The translations under genes and the position numbers were made by a program. From Prosthecobacter sp. (GTDB lineage: Bacteria > Verrucomicrobiota > Verrucomicrobiia > Verrucomicrobiales > Verrucomicrobiaceae), in contig JABARQ010000013.1 of the NCBI GenBank assembly GCA_019186985.1, forward strand, positions 1 through 64,000: a stretch of 64,000 nt of DNA, written 5' to 3'. Position 1 is the first letter of the stretch. Each line of letters opens with the position of its first letter. The notes under the pieces were generated by a model. It made no database searches and was not told where the DNA came from. It was given only the letters and a program-made list of their open reading frames with translations. Of this stretch, positions 51,524 through 61,296 are shown in pieces.

Positions 51524-54500
51524 ATGACTCGCCTCGCCCTGCTGCTGACCGCCCTTGTCTCCTCCGCCTTCGCCGCCGAGGATAGGCTGAGCTTCAACCG
51601 CGACATCCGCCCCATCCTCTCTGGAAACTGCTTCGCCTGCCACGGCTTTGATTCGAAGAAGCGCGAGGCCGACCTGCGCCTGGACACGGCGGAGGGCGCT
51701 TACGCCGCGAAGGACGGCGCGTTTCCCATCAAGCCGGGCGACCTGGCCAAAAGCGAGGTCTGGCAGCGCATCATCACCGACGACGAGGATGATCTCATGC
51801 CTCCTCCAAAGTCGCACAAGAAGCTCACGGCGGCGCAGAAGGACATCATCAAACGCTGGATTGAGCAGGGGGCGGCCTACCAGAATCACTGGGCGTTTGA
51901 GAGGCCGGTTTCGAGTTCCAGGTTTCAAGTTTCAGGTTCCAAGCAGGACAACGTGAAGCCTGAAACTCAAAAACTTGAAACTGGGATCGATTCCTTCCTC
52001 CTCGAACGGCTTGCGAAGGACAAGCTCACCTTCGCCGGAGAGGCGGACCGTGAGACGCTCATCCGCCGCGTGTCGTTCACTCTCACCGGGCTGCCGCCGA
52101 CGCTGGCTGAACTGGATGCTTTTCTCAAGGACGGCAACTATGAGGCGATGGTGGACCGCTGTTTGAAGTCGCCGCGCTTTGGCGAGGAGATGGCGCGGCA
52201 CTGGCTGGATGTGGCACGCTACGCCGACACGCACGGCCTGCACCTCGACAACGAACGCAACATGTGGGCCTACCGCGACTGGGTGGTGAAGGCCTTCAAC
52301 GAAAACCTGCCCTTCGATCAGTTCACCTTGTGGCAGATCGCGGGCGACCAGCTTCCGAACGCCACGCGCGACCAGCTCATCGCCACCGGCTTCTCGCGCT
52401 GCAACGTGACCACCAGCGAAGGCGGTGCGATCGACGAGGAATACCGCCACCTCTACGCCGTCGACCGTGCGGCCACGCTCACCACCGCCTGGCTCGGCCT
52501 CACCGGCGGCTGCGCGCAGTGCCACGATCACAAATACGATCCGCTGACGATGTCGGAGTTCTACTCGCTCTACGCCTTCTTCTTCAGCAGCGCCGACCCG
52601 CCGATGGACAAGAACAGCAACACCACCGAGCCCTACCTGCGCCTGCCGGCACCCGAGCAGCAAAAAGCGCTCGAAGCCGCCACGAAGGCCGAGGCGGATG
52701 CCCTGAAGCAGCTCGAAGCCTTCGTCAAAGAAGTCGATTACAACGACCCTGCGGCGATCAAGCCCGCTCTGGCGGCTCAAACGACCACGCAGGTGATTTT
52801 CGATGACGAATTCGCGCCCGGCTCCGAGACCCGCAACACCACGCGCAATGCCAGCGTGTGGCTGAACGAGCCTGTCTTTGGCCCCAGGTCGGGCAGGAGA
52901 GTCCTGCAGATCAGCAACGGCCAGTTCAGTCAGGAAACCATCACGCCTGTGCTTGAGCCGGTCATCCTGGGCGATTCACCGCGTGTCAGCGCATGGGTGC
53001 GTCTCGACCCGCTGAACACGCCGCGAGTCATCAGCATCGAACTCAACGGCCGCCGCATCCTTTGGGGCGACGCCAAGGTCTTTGACGCCACGACCTACGG
53101 CAAGGAGGACTCCATCACCGCCGGAGCCCTGCCAAAGCCAGGTGTCTGGACTTTGCTGAGCTTTGATCCTGCCGTGCTTGGCTTGAAGGCGGGTGCGCGC
53201 ATCAGCAGCGTCGCCGTGCAGCAGGTCGGAGGAACGGTCGTCTGGGATTTGTGCGTCGTCACAGGCCAGCTCCAGCCCTCTGCGGACCCGCTGGCATCTT
53301 TCACCGCCTGGTGGAAGGCGGTGAGCTCGGGAAAAAAACAGCCGCCCGAGGTTCCCGCATCCCTGGTGGGAACTCTGATGACGGATCCCGCCAGGCTCCA
53401 TCAAGCCCGTCTTGCAGCCTTGAATGCCAAACTGCCGAAGCTTCAAGCCAGTCCGGCGCCTGAAGCTGCGGCGGCACTTGCCAGGCAACAGGCCGATGCG
53501 GAACGTGAAGCCGGTGCCGCCGCAACCTTGGAACGTGAGGCCCTGCTGCGCTTCTACCTCGCCCGGGTCGGCAACCCGACCTCCGACGAGCACGCCAGGC
53601 GTCGCACGACATGGCAAATGGCACGAGCCGCGCGTTCCGCGGCTGATCTGGCCATCCCGGGCACTTTCATCTTCCGTGATCAAGAAAAGCCGCGTGACAC
53701 CTTCATCGCGATGCGCGGCGCCTACAACAAACTCGGTGACAAGGTGGAGCCCGCCACGCCCGCCGCCTTCCACCCGCTGAAAAAGTCCGGCTCACGCGCC
53801 ACACGCCTCGACCTTGCTCAATGGCTCGTGGCTCCGGAAAACCCGATGACGGCCCGAGTGACGGTGAACCGCTTCTGGCAGCAGGTGTTTGGCATCGGTT
53901 TGGTGAAGACCAGCCATGACTTCGGATCCCAGGGTGAGCCCCCGAGTCATCCCGAACTCCTCGATCATCTCGCGGTCGGCTTTCAAAAGAGCGGCTGGAA
54001 CGTGAAGCAGCTCATCAAACAGCTTGTCATGACCCAGGCCTTCAAACAGGCATCGCCGGTCGAATCGCACCTCCTCAGCCTCGATCCTGAAAACCGCCTG
54101 CTTGCTCGCGGGCCGCGCGTGAGGCTCGACGCCGAGCAGATCCGTGACAATGCGCTCTTCGTCAGCGGACTCATCAACCTTGAGATGGGCGGCCGCGGCG
54201 TGCGCACCTACCAGCCGCCGAACATCTGGGAACCCGTCGGCTACGGCGACAGCAACACGCGCTACTACCTGCAGGACCACGGTCCCGCGCTCTACCGGCG
54301 CAGCCTTTACAGCTTCCTCAAGCGCACCGCCCCGCCGCCCTTCATGAGCAACTTTGACGCGCCCAACCGCGAGCAAAGCTGCACCCGCCGCGAACGCAGC
54401 AACACCCCCATGCAGGCCCTCCAGCTCCTCAACGACGTCCAGCACTTCGAAGCCGCGAGAGCCCTCGCCGAGCGAGTCCTTGCCGAAGGCGGCCAAGACG

Positions 54501-54751
54501 ACTCCGCGAAGCTCAGCTGGCTCTTCCGCAGCGTTTTGAGCCGTAAACCCGACCCGAAGGAGTTCTCGATGCTCAACGCCGCCTTGGTGAAACAACGCGA
54601 GCTGTATCAAAAAGACCCCAGGGCCGCCGAGAAGGCCCTGCACGTCGGCGAATCGACGCCGAAGAAGGTTGCCGCGCCCGTCGAAACCGCCGCGTGGACC
54701 TTGATCGCAAACCTGGTGCTGAACCTCGATGAAACTGTCACCCGCAACTGA
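51524..54751 (+). CDS. Exported DUF1549/DUF1553 (PSCyt2/PSD1) protein with N-terminal cytochrome c domain
   Basis: A 1075-aa protein from the ATG at 51524 (MTRLALLLTALVSSAFAAED, signal). Planctomycete-type cytochrome c domain with CFACHGFDS (C-x-x-C-H, about 37-41), DUF1549 (PSCyt2; 'HWLDVARYADTHGLHLDNERNMWAYRDWVV', 'GGCAQCHDHKYDPLT' with a second CxxCH), a LamG-like central insert (about 420-590), and DUF1553 (PSD1; 'ARVTVNRFWQQVFGIGLVKTSHDFG', 'MQALQLLNDVQHFEAARALAERV'). These haem proteins are a PVC hallmark; a role in polysaccharide catabolism is proposed for the group. Residues about 129-150 are encoded by heptamer repeats. The next gene, DUF1501, is the usual partner, 3 bases downstream. 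Confidence 0.92.
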   Translation: MTRLALLLTALVSSAFAAEDRLSFNRDIRPILSGNCFACHGFDSKKREADLRLDTAEGAYAAKDGAFPIKPGDLAKSEVWQRIITDDEDDLMPPPKSHKKLTAAQKDIIKRWIEQGAAYQNHWAFERPVSSSRFQVSGSKQDNVKPETQKLETGIDSFLLERLAKDKLTFAGEADRETLIRRVSFTLTGLPPTLAELDAFLKDGNYEAMVDRCLKSPRFGEEMARHWLDVARYADTHGLHLDNERNMWAYRDWVVKAFNENLPFDQFTLWQIAGDQLPNATRDQLIATGFSRCNVTTSEGGAIDEEYRHLYAVDRAATLTTAWLGLTGGCAQCHDHKYDPLTMSEFYSLYAFFFSSADPPMDKNSNTTEPYLRLPAPEQQKALEAATKAEADALKQLEAFVKEVDYNDPAAIKPALAAQTTTQVIFDDEFAPGSETRNTTRNASVWLNEPVFGPRSGRRVLQISNGQFSQETITPVLEPVILGDSPRVSAWVRLDPLNTPRVISIELNGRRILWGDAKVFDATTYGKEDSITAGALPKPGVWTLLSFDPAVLGLKAGARISSVAVQQVGGTVVWDLCVVTGQLQPSADPLASFTAWWKAVSSGKKQPPEVPASLVGTLMTDPARLHQARLAALNAKLPKLQASPAPEAAAALARQQADAEREAGAAATLEREALLRFYLARVGNPTSDEHARRRTTWQMARAARSAADLAIPGTFIFRDQEKPRDTFIAMRGAYNKLGDKVEPATPAAFHPLKKSGSRATRLDLAQWLVAPENPMTARVTVNRFWQQVFGIGLVKTSHDFGSQGEPPSHPELLDHLAVGFQKSGWNVKQLIKQLVMTQAFKQASPVESHLLSLDPENRLLARGPRVRLDAEQIRDNALFVSGLINLEMGGRGVRTYQPPNIWEPVGYGDSNTRYYLQDHGPALYRRSLYSFLKRTAPPPFMSNFDAPNREQSCTRRERSNTPMQALQLLNDVQHFEAARALAERVLAEGGQDDSAKLSWLFRSVLSRKPDPKEFSMLNAALVKQRELYQKDPRAAEKALHVGESTPKKVAAPVETAAWTLIANLVLNLDETVTRN
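51909..51982. repeat. Heptamer tract with inverted copy, inside the DUF1553 gene
   Basis: Five 7-mers at 51909-51943 (TTTCGAG, TTCCAGG, TTTCAAG, TTTCAGG, TTCCAAG) are followed after 15 bases by CCTGAAA (51959-51965), exactly complementary to TTTCAGG, and ACTTGAA nearby. The reading frame stays open, giving RFQVSGSK...PETQKLETG in the linker between the cytochrome and DUF1549 domains. Confidence 0.7.
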
Positions 54752-54754
54752 GTC

Positions 54755-56215
54755 ATGAACCCTCTCTTCGAATCCAACCTTCTCCAAACCCGTCGCCAGT
54801 TCTTCGGGCACAGCGGCCTGCGGCTTGGCGGGCTCGGGCTGACCTATGCGATGGGCGCGGACGCCTTCGCGGCGCCGAAGTCGCAGATGCATGAGCCTCT
54901 GCCGGGTTTGCCGCACTTTGCGGCGAAGGCAAAGGCCGTCATCTACCTGCACATGAACGGCGGGCCGTCGCAGCTCGACACCTGGGACTACAAGCCGGGC
55001 CTGCAGCAGTGGTATGACAAGGACCTGCCGCCGAGCGTGCAGGGCGGGCAGCGGCTGACGGGCATGACCAGCAAGCAGGCGCGGTTTCCGGTGGCGCCGA
55101 GCCTTTTCAAGTTCGCGCAGCACGGGCAGTGCGGGCGCTGGGTCAGCGAGCTGCTGCCTCACACGGCGAAGCACGTCGATGACATCGCCCTGATCAAGAC
55201 GGTGCACACGAACGCGATCAACCACGACCCGGCCTGCACCTTTGTGATGACGGGACGCGAGGTGCCGGGCTTTGCGAGCCTCGGCTCGTGGCTGGCCTAC
55301 GGCCTTGGCAGCGAGAGCAACGACCTGCCGGCCTTTGTGGTGCTCACGCCGACGTGGAGCGCGAAGGCGATGGCGCAGGCGCTCTTCACCCGCATGTGGA
55401 ACAGCGGCTTCCTGCCCGGCAAGTTCAGCGGCGTGGCGCTTCGTGCCGTGGGTGATCCCGTGCTCTACATCCAGAACCCGGACGGTGTCTCGCCCGCAAG
55501 CCGCCGCGCGATGCTCGACACGCTGGCGCAGATGAACGCGCACAGCTTTGAGAAGTTCGGCGATCCCGAGATTCAGACGCGCATCTCGCAGTATGAGATG
55601 GCCTTCCGCATGCAGACAAGCGTGCCGGAGCTCGTCGATCTGAAGTCCGAGAGCCAGGCCACGCTCGACATGTACGGCCCGGAGGTTCTCAAGCCGGGGA
55701 CCTTTGCCGCGAGCGCCATCCTGGCGCGTCGTCTCGTCGAGCGCGGTGTGCGTGTGGTGCAGGTGCTGCATCGCGGCTGGGACCAGCACGGCAATCTCCC
55801 GAGCGACATCCGCCTCCAGTGCCGCGACACCGACCAGCCCGTCGGCGCGCTTCTGGCCGACCTGAAGCAGCGCGGCCTGCTCGACAGCACGCTGGTGATC
55901 TGGGGCGGTGAATTCGGGCGCACGGTCTATTCACAGGGCGGCCTTTCGCCAACCAATTATGGTCGCGACCATCACCCGCGAAACTTCTGCATGTGGATGG
56001 CCGGCGGCGGCGTCAGGGGCGGCGTGAGCTACGGCGAGAGCGACGACTTCAGCTACAACATCGCCACCGACCCCGCGCATCTGAACGACATCAATGCCAC
56101 GATCCTCAACCAGTGCGGCATCGATCACGAGCGCCTGAGCTACAAGTTCCAGGGCCTCGACGCACGCCTCACCGGCGTGCTGCCGCAGCATCCGATCCAG
56201 GAGATCATCGCCTGA
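54755..56215 (+). CDS. DUF1501 (sulfatase-fold) exported protein
   Basis: A 486-aa protein with a Tat-like N-terminus ('[23 protein letters not shown]'). DUF1501 motifs: '[23 protein letters not shown]', '[20 protein letters not shown]', '[13 protein letters not shown]' and '[21 protein letters not shown]', where Asp and His residues sit at alkaline-phosphatase/sulfatase-like metal positions. The protein is encoded 3 bases after the DUF1553 gene, the standard two-gene unit in Verrucomicrobia and Planctomycetes. The pair is thought to act together in the periplasm, but the substrate is unproven. Confidence 0.92.
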   Translation: MNPLFESNLLQTRRQFFGHSGLRLGGLGLTYAMGADAFAAPKSQMHEPLPGLPHFAAKAKAVIYLHMNGGPSQLDTWDYKPGLQQWYDKDLPPSVQGGQRLTGMTSKQARFPVAPSLFKFAQHGQCGRWVSELLPHTAKHVDDIALIKTVHTNAINHDPACTFVMTGREVPGFASLGSWLAYGLGSESNDLPAFVVLTPTWSAKAMAQALFTRMWNSGFLPGKFSGVALRAVGDPVLYIQNPDGVSPASRRAMLDTLAQMNAHSFEKFGDPEIQTRISQYEMAFRMQTSVPELVDLKSESQATLDMYGPEVLKPGTFAASAILARRLVERGVRVVQVLHRGWDQHGNLPSDIRLQCRDTDQPVGALLADLKQRGLLDSTLVIWGGEFGRTVYSQGGLSPTNYGRDHHPRNFCMWMAGGGVRGGVSYGESDDFSYNIATDPAHLNDINATILNQCGIDHERLSYKFQGLDARLTGVLPQHPIQEIIA

Positions 56216-56218
56216 TTC

Positions 56219-57247
56219 ATGAACCTGCCATCGACCATCGAGGAGCTTGAGGAAGCCCTCAGCCGGCCGACGCCGGGCGTTCTGGAAACCCTTGGCTCGA
56301 TTGAGGGTGATGTGATGATCCTGGGGGCCGGAGGCAAGATGGGCCCGAGCCTGGCCCGCATGGTGAGACGTGGCCTGGATGCCACCGGGCAGCCGCAGCG
56401 CCGGGTGATTGCCGTGTCGCGCTTTTCCTCGGCTGCGGCGGCTGAAGGCCTGCGCGCCCATGGCGTCGAGACCCTGTCCTGTGACCTCATGGACCGCGAT
56501 GCGGTCAACGCGCTGCCCCGGTGTCCAAACGTCATCTACATGGCGGGCCAGAAGTTTGGCACCGCCGATGCCCCCGAACTCACCTGGGTGATGAATGTCC
56601 ATGTGCCCGCCCTGGTGGCTGAATGCTTTGCGGGCTCACGCATCGTCGTCTTTTCCACCGGCTGCGTCTATCCCCTGATGCCTGCCGACGGACGAGGGGC
56701 GCGTGAGGATGACCCTCTGACTCCGCCGGGTGAGTACGCCAACTCCTGCGTCGGGCGTGAACGTGTGTTCAGCCATTTTGCCATCAAGCACGGCACGCCG
56801 GCGCTGATGTTCCGGCTTTGTTATGCCATCGACCTCCGCTATGGCGTGCTGATGGACGTGGCCCAGAAGGTGGCGGCCGGCCTGCCGGTGGATGTCTCGA
56901 TGGGCTGGGCCAACGTGATCTGGCAGGGCGACGCCAGCGCCCGCGCCATTCAATGCCTGGCACGTGTTTCCAGTCCGCCGACGGCCCTCAACGTCACCGG
57001 TCAGGAGCGCGTCTCCATCCGCGATCTCGCCACACATTTCGGTGAACGGCTGGGCAGGCCTGCCGTGATCACCGGCGAGGAGGGCCGCCTGTGCTGGATC
57101 TGGGACGCCTCGCGATCCTATGATTGGTTCGGCCCGCCCATGGTTTCCCTTGATGAGATGATCGATGCGACCGTGCACTGGCTGCGCATCGGCGGCGGCA
57201 CGCTCGGCAAACCCACGCACTTCGAAGTTCAAGATGGACAGTTTTGA
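56219..57247 (+). CDS. NAD-dependent epimerase/dehydratase-like protein with altered YxxxK
   Basis: A 342-aa extended-SDR-like protein. Rossmann motif 'VMILGAGGKMGPSLARMV' (about 36-53), Asp in 'LSCDLMDRDAV', and 'RIVVFSTGCVYPL' carrying the Ser/Thr equivalent. The expected catalytic Y-x-x-x-K reads 'GEYANSCVGRE', with Cys in place of Lys. The Tyr is kept. It may have lost oxidoreductase activity or use a different proton donor. It lies 3 bases after the DUF1501 gene and its 3' end overlaps the following aldolase-like gene by 14 bases, so it is part of a catabolic operon. Confidence 0.8.
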   Translation: MNLPSTIEELEEALSRPTPGVLETLGSIEGDVMILGAGGKMGPSLARMVRRGLDATGQPQRRVIAVSRFSSAAAAEGLRAHGVETLSCDLMDRDAVNALPRCPNVIYMAGQKFGTADAPELTWVMNVHVPALVAECFAGSRIVVFSTGCVYPLMPADGRGAREDDPLTPPGEYANSCVGRERVFSHFAIKHGTPALMFRLCYAIDLRYGVLMDVAQKVAAGLPVDVSMGWANVIWQGDASARAIQCLARVSSPPTALNVTGQERVSIRDLATHFGERLGRPAVITGEEGRLCWIWDASRSYDWFGPPMVSLDEMIDATVHWLRIGGGTLGKPTHFEVQDGQF

Positions 57248-58253
57248 CTTTCTCACGGTTCTCCGAAAAGGCGTTGCCATCCCCGCGCATCCGCTGGCTT
57301 TGAATGCGTCGCGAAAGCTCGACGAACGACGTCAGCGTGCCCTGAGCCGTTATTACATCGCCGCAGGCGCCGGTGGCCTGGCTGTGGGCGTGCACACCAC
57401 GCAGTTCGCCATCCGTGACCCCCGTGTGGGACTGTTTGAACCGGTGCTCAGCCTGGCCGCCGAGGAGATGGACCGGGCTGAAAGACCCCTGATCCGCATT
57501 GCGGGCATCTGTGGCGACACTCGTCAGGCCGTGTCCGAGGCCGAGCTGATTCGTCACCTGGGCTATCACGCCGGACTGCTCAGCCTCGGGGCCATGCGTG
57601 ACGCGGACGAAGATCTCCTGATCCAGCACTGCCGTGCCGTGGCGGAGGTGACGCCCGTCGTCGGCTTCTACCTCCAGCCGGGCGTTGGCGGCCGGGTCCT
57701 GCCCTTTTCCTTCTGGCGTCGCTTCGCGGAAATCGAAAACGTGGCCGCCATCAAGATTGCTCCCTTCAACCGCTATCAGACCCAGGACGTCGTGCGGGCG
57801 GTGATCGAGGCCGGCCGCGACGACATCGCGCTCTACACGGGCAACGATGACAGCATCGTCACCGATTTTTTGACACCCTTCAGGTTCGGCGGTGTGGAAA
57901 GGCGCATCGTCGGCGGGCTGCTCGGCCACTGGTCAGTCTGGACACGGCGTGCCGTGGAGCTTCTGGAACGCTGTTGCGGGGCGGACGCCACGCCGGAGCT
58001 CATGCGGCTGGGTGTCGAGGTGACCGACTCCAACGCCGCCTTCTTTGACGCCGCCAACGGCTTCCACGGCTGCATCGCCGGGCTGCATGAGGTGCTGCGC
58101 CGCCAGGGGCTTCTTGAGGGCGTCTGGTGCCTGGATGAAAACGAGGGCCCCGGGCCGGGCCAGCTTGCCGAGATCGACCGTGTCCTGCGGGCGTATCCGC
58201 ATCTGAACGATGATGAGTTCGTCGCGCGTAACCTGGATGCCTGGCTTCGCTGA
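57234..58253 (+). CDS. DapA-like (DHDPS/NAL superfamily) aldolase
   Basis: A 339-aa protein from the ATG at 57234. TIM-barrel features of the DHDPS/N-acetylneuraminate-lyase family: 'AGAGGLAVGVHTTQF', 'PVVGFYLQPGVGG' (Tyr at the family position) and the Schiff-base Lys in 'AAIKIAPFNRYQTQDVV' (about K174). The N-terminal G-T-T-G-E motif of true DHDPS is replaced by 'GGLAVGVHTTQF', indicating a different substrate, probably a keto-sugar acid. The start overlaps the epimerase-like gene by 14 bases. A role in catabolism of an organic or sugar acid is inferred from the operon. Confidence 0.82.
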   Translation: MDSFDFLTVLRKGVAIPAHPLALNASRKLDERRQRALSRYYIAAGAGGLAVGVHTTQFAIRDPRVGLFEPVLSLAAEEMDRAERPLIRIAGICGDTRQAVSEAELIRHLGYHAGLLSLGAMRDADEDLLIQHCRAVAEVTPVVGFYLQPGVGGRVLPFSFWRRFAEIENVAAIKIAPFNRYQTQDVVRAVIEAGRDDIALYTGNDDSIVTDFLTPFRFGGVERRIVGGLLGHWSVWTRRAVELLERCCGADATPELMRLGVEVTDSNAAFFDAANGFHGCIAGLHEVLRRQGLLEGVWCLDENEGPGPGQLAEIDRVLRAYPHLNDDEFVARNLDAWLR

Positions 58254-58267
58254 AGCCTTTTCATCCC

Positions 58268-61200
58268 ATGTTCCGCAACGCCCTCCAGTCCTCCCTGGTC
58301 ATCCTTTTGGCCAGTCTGACGCCCGTTCATTCAGCGGAGAAGGGCCTGATGTCCGTTCCTGAAAAAGGCTCTGTCCAGGGCAGGCTTCCCTTCGTGCCGC
58401 CGACGCCGCCGGAGCAGGCGGCGGGCAAGTTCCGCGTCCTTCATGGTTTCCGCATGGAACTGCTTGCGGCGGAACCTCTCGTGGCCAGTCCGGTGGCCAT
58501 GACATACGACGAAAACGGCCGCGCCTACGTCTGCGAGATGCGCGACTACCCTTACACGGACAAGGCGAACCACAAGCCGAGCCAGGAGAATCCGACCGAC
58601 CAGCCCATCGGCCGCGTGCGCCTGCTGGAGGACACCGATGGAGATGGCGACTTCGACAAGTCGGTGGTGTTTGCGGAAGGCTTGTCCTGGCCCACCGGGG
58701 TCGCCTGCTGGAAGGGCGGTGTCTTTGTCGCCGCAACGCCGGACATCTGGTACTTCAAGGACACGGATGGCGATGGCCGCGCCGATGAACGGCGAAAGGT
58801 CTTCTCAGGCTTCAGGAAGCTGAATGTGCAGGCCGTGATGAACAACCTGGTCTGGGGCCTGGACAACCGGATCCATGGAGCCGGCGGAAGCAACGGCGGC
58901 AAGATTGTCGCTGATGCCCGGGCCGAGGAGGCTGCGACGACGATGGCCCGTGCGGACTTCCGCTTTGACGCCCGTGAACCCAAATTAGAACTGATGTCCG
59001 GCGGCGCCCGCTTCGGCGGCTCCTTCGACGACTGGGGCAACCGCTTCCTCTGCAACATCCGCAACCCGGCCCAGCACATCGTCCTGCCGTCGCGCTACCT
59101 CGCCCGCAACCGCTGGCTCGCCGCCCCTGCGGTGCTGAACGACATGGCGGTGTCGGGCGACCAGCTGCCTGTGCACGCGATCTCGCCCCCGGAGCCCTGG
59201 CGCGTCATCCGTGCGAAACGCTGGGCGGGTGAGCGGGACATCGTCATGCCGCGCAGCGAGCTGGTCGGCGCGGGCGTCGTCACCTCGGCCAGCGGTGTGA
59301 CGAGCTACCGCGGTGCGGCCTATCCAAAAGAATTTCAAGACAATGTCTTCGTCTGCGAATGCGCCGGCAACCTCCTCTACCGCCTGAAGCTGACGCCCGA
59401 CGGCGTGACCTTCAAGGCGGCGCGTGTTGACGGCGATGCGGAGATCGTGGCATCGACCGACAACTGGTTCCGGCCGGTGAACTTCGTCAACACCCCCGAC
59501 GGCACGCTGCACATCCTCGACATGTACCGGGAGAACATCGAGCACCCCTGGAGCATTCCGGAGGACATTCATGCCGCCGTCGACCTGGAGGCCGGTCGTG
59601 ACATGGGTCGCGTCTGGCGGCTCACCCCGCCGGGCTTCAATCCGGTGCCGTCACCGAAGCTCGGTCGCGCCACCAGCGCCGAGCTGGTCGCCGAGCTGGA
59701 GAACCCGAACTCCTGGTGGCGTGAAACCGCGCAGCGCCTGCTTTTCGAACGCCAGGATGCCAGCATCGTTCCCGCCCTGCATGACCTCGTCCGCAAAGGC
59801 CGTTCGCCTCAGTCGAGGCTGCACGCGCTGTGGACGCTTGAGGGCCTCGGATCGCTGGAGGACCCGGATGTGCTGATTGCGTTGAAGGACGCCTCGGCGG
59901 GTGTTCGTGAGCACGCCGTCAGGCTGTCGGAATCGCGGCCGGCGCTGGTGGATGCAGTCCTGGCCCTGGCAGATGACCTGGAGCCGCGTGTCCGGTTTCA
60001 AGCCGCCTTCACGCTGGGTGAGTTCAAGGATGATCGCACCCTGGAGGCTCTGCGACGCATTGCCTGGCGCGATCATGCCGATCCCTGGGTCCGCGCCGCC
60101 ATCCTGAGTTCGACGGCGGAAACCGGAGCCCGTCTGCTCGCAAGGCTGCTGGAGGACAAGGCCTTCGCGGAGCAGGGCGCGGAGATCATCCGGGAGCTGA
60201 GCCAGATGGTGGGCAACCGGGGCAGGCTTGAGGAGATCCAGGGTGTGATCACCGCCCTTGCCGCCTCCAACCCGGGTGCAGCGGCTTCGGACAGCGTCCT
60301 GAAAGGAGTCGGCGCGGGACTGAAGCGCGGCGGAGGAAGCCTGCGAGGCTCCGGCCTGACCGGTGCTGCTGCAAAGTTTGTTGACGATGCCCTGGACCGG
60401 GCGCGGCGGACTGCGGGTGATTCCTCTCAGGCGGGTGAAGCCAGGACCACAGCGATCCAGCTCATGAGCCTGGATGATTTTGACAGCGTCAAAGACGCCC
60501 TTGTCCGTCTTCAGGACGGCCGTGAGGCTCAGGACATCCAGCTGGCCGCCATCCGGGCGCTTGGCGGCTTCAACACGGCCGAGGCCACCCCCCTTCTGCT
60601 GGCGGGATGGAGCAACCAGACGCCTGCGGTTCGCGCAGAGGTGATCAGCGCCATGCTTGCCGTCCGCGCCCGTGCGCTGCCGCTGATGCAGGCGGTTGAA
60701 TCCGGCCTCGTTCCCGCCAGCCAGGTCCCCTTCGCCAGCCGCAGACTGCTTGGACTGAGCAGCGACGCCGAGGTCAGAAGGCTTGCTGAGAAGCACTTCA
60801 GCGCCTCCGCGCCCGGGCCGCGCAAGGAGGTCATCGCGAAATACGCACCGGCCCTCGAGCGCAAGGGCGATCCTGCCCGCGGCCGCAAGGTGTTCGAGAC
60901 TGCCTGCATCGCCTGCCACAAGGCGGGGGAGATTGGCGTGCAGGACATCGGCCCCAACCTGGCCAACATCCGCGCCTGGAATCCTGAGCAGGTGCTCATC
61001 AACATCCTGGACCCCAACCGGGAGGTCGTGCCCAGCTTCCTGGCCTACACGGTGGAAACCACGGCGGGTGGCACGATTTACGGCATGATTGCCGAGGAAG
61101 GCGCGGTTGGGCTGACACTGCGAAGGCCGGACGGCGGGAGCGAGACCGTGCTGCGACAGAACATCGCGAAAATCACCGGCTCCGGCCTCTCGCTGATGCC

Positions 61201-61282
61201 GGAAGGCCTTGAGGCCGCCATCACCCCTGAGGCCATGGCGGATCTCATCGCCTTCCTGCTCGCGCCTCCTGCCACCCGCTGA
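58268..61282 (+). CDS. PVC-type haem-binding membrane-bound dehydrogenase with HEAT repeats
   Basis: A 1004-aa exported protein (signal: 'NALQSSLVILLASLTPVHSAE'). The N-terminal propeller (about 45-460) resembles 'putative membrane-bound dehydrogenase' domains of PVC bacteria: 'VASPVAMTYDENGRAYVCEMRDYPY', calcium-type loops 'EDTDGDGDFDKS' and 'KDTDGDGRADERRKV', 'GGARFGGSFDDWGNRF', 'VNTPDGTLHILDMYRENIEHPWSIPEDI'. HEAT-like repeats at about 480-830. A C-terminal cytochrome c domain has CIACH near 879-883 and 'GPNLANIRAWNPEQVLINILDPNREVVPSF'. It is probably a periplasmic sugar or alcohol dehydrogenase passing electrons to haem. It follows the aldolase gene by 14 bases. Confidence 0.9.
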   Translation: MFRNALQSSLVILLASLTPVHSAEKGLMSVPEKGSVQGRLPFVPPTPPEQAAGKFRVLHGFRMELLAAEPLVASPVAMTYDENGRAYVCEMRDYPYTDKANHKPSQENPTDQPIGRVRLLEDTDGDGDFDKSVVFAEGLSWPTGVACWKGGVFVAATPDIWYFKDTDGDGRADERRKVFSGFRKLNVQAVMNNLVWGLDNRIHGAGGSNGGKIVADARAEEAATTMARADFRFDAREPKLELMSGGARFGGSFDDWGNRFLCNIRNPAQHIVLPSRYLARNRWLAAPAVLNDMAVSGDQLPVHAISPPEPWRVIRAKRWAGERDIVMPRSELVGAGVVTSASGVTSYRGAAYPKEFQDNVFVCECAGNLLYRLKLTPDGVTFKAARVDGDAEIVASTDNWFRPVNFVNTPDGTLHILDMYRENIEHPWSIPEDIHAAVDLEAGRDMGRVWRLTPPGFNPVPSPKLGRATSAELVAELENPNSWWRETAQRLLFERQDASIVPALHDLVRKGRSPQSRLHALWTLEGLGSLEDPDVLIALKDASAGVREHAVRLSESRPALVDAVLALADDLEPRVRFQAAFTLGEFKDDRTLEALRRIAWRDHADPWVRAAILSSTAETGARLLARLLEDKAFAEQGAEIIRELSQMVGNRGRLEEIQGVITALAASNPGAAASDSVLKGVGAGLKRGGGSLRGSGLTGAAAKFVDDALDRARRTAGDSSQAGEARTTAIQLMSLDDFDSVKDALVRLQDGREAQDIQLAAIRALGGFNTAEATPLLLAGWSNQTPAVRAEVISAMLAVRARALPLMQAVESGLVPASQVPFASRRLLGLSSDAEVRRLAEKHFSASAPGPRKEVIAKYAPALERKGDPARGRKVFETACIACHKAGEIGVQDIGPNLANIRAWNPEQVLINILDPNREVVPSFLAYTVETTAGGTIYGMIAEEGAVGLTLRRPDGGSETVLRQNIAKITGSGLSLMPEGLEAAITPEAMADLIAFLLAPPATR

Positions 61283-61296
61283 GCAGCCGACTTGAA

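Noticed and set aside
53792-55789. 665-codon minus-strand frame across the DUF1553/DUF1501 junction
   Set aside because: Antisense to two well-defined genes and spanning their boundary; no recognisable domains.
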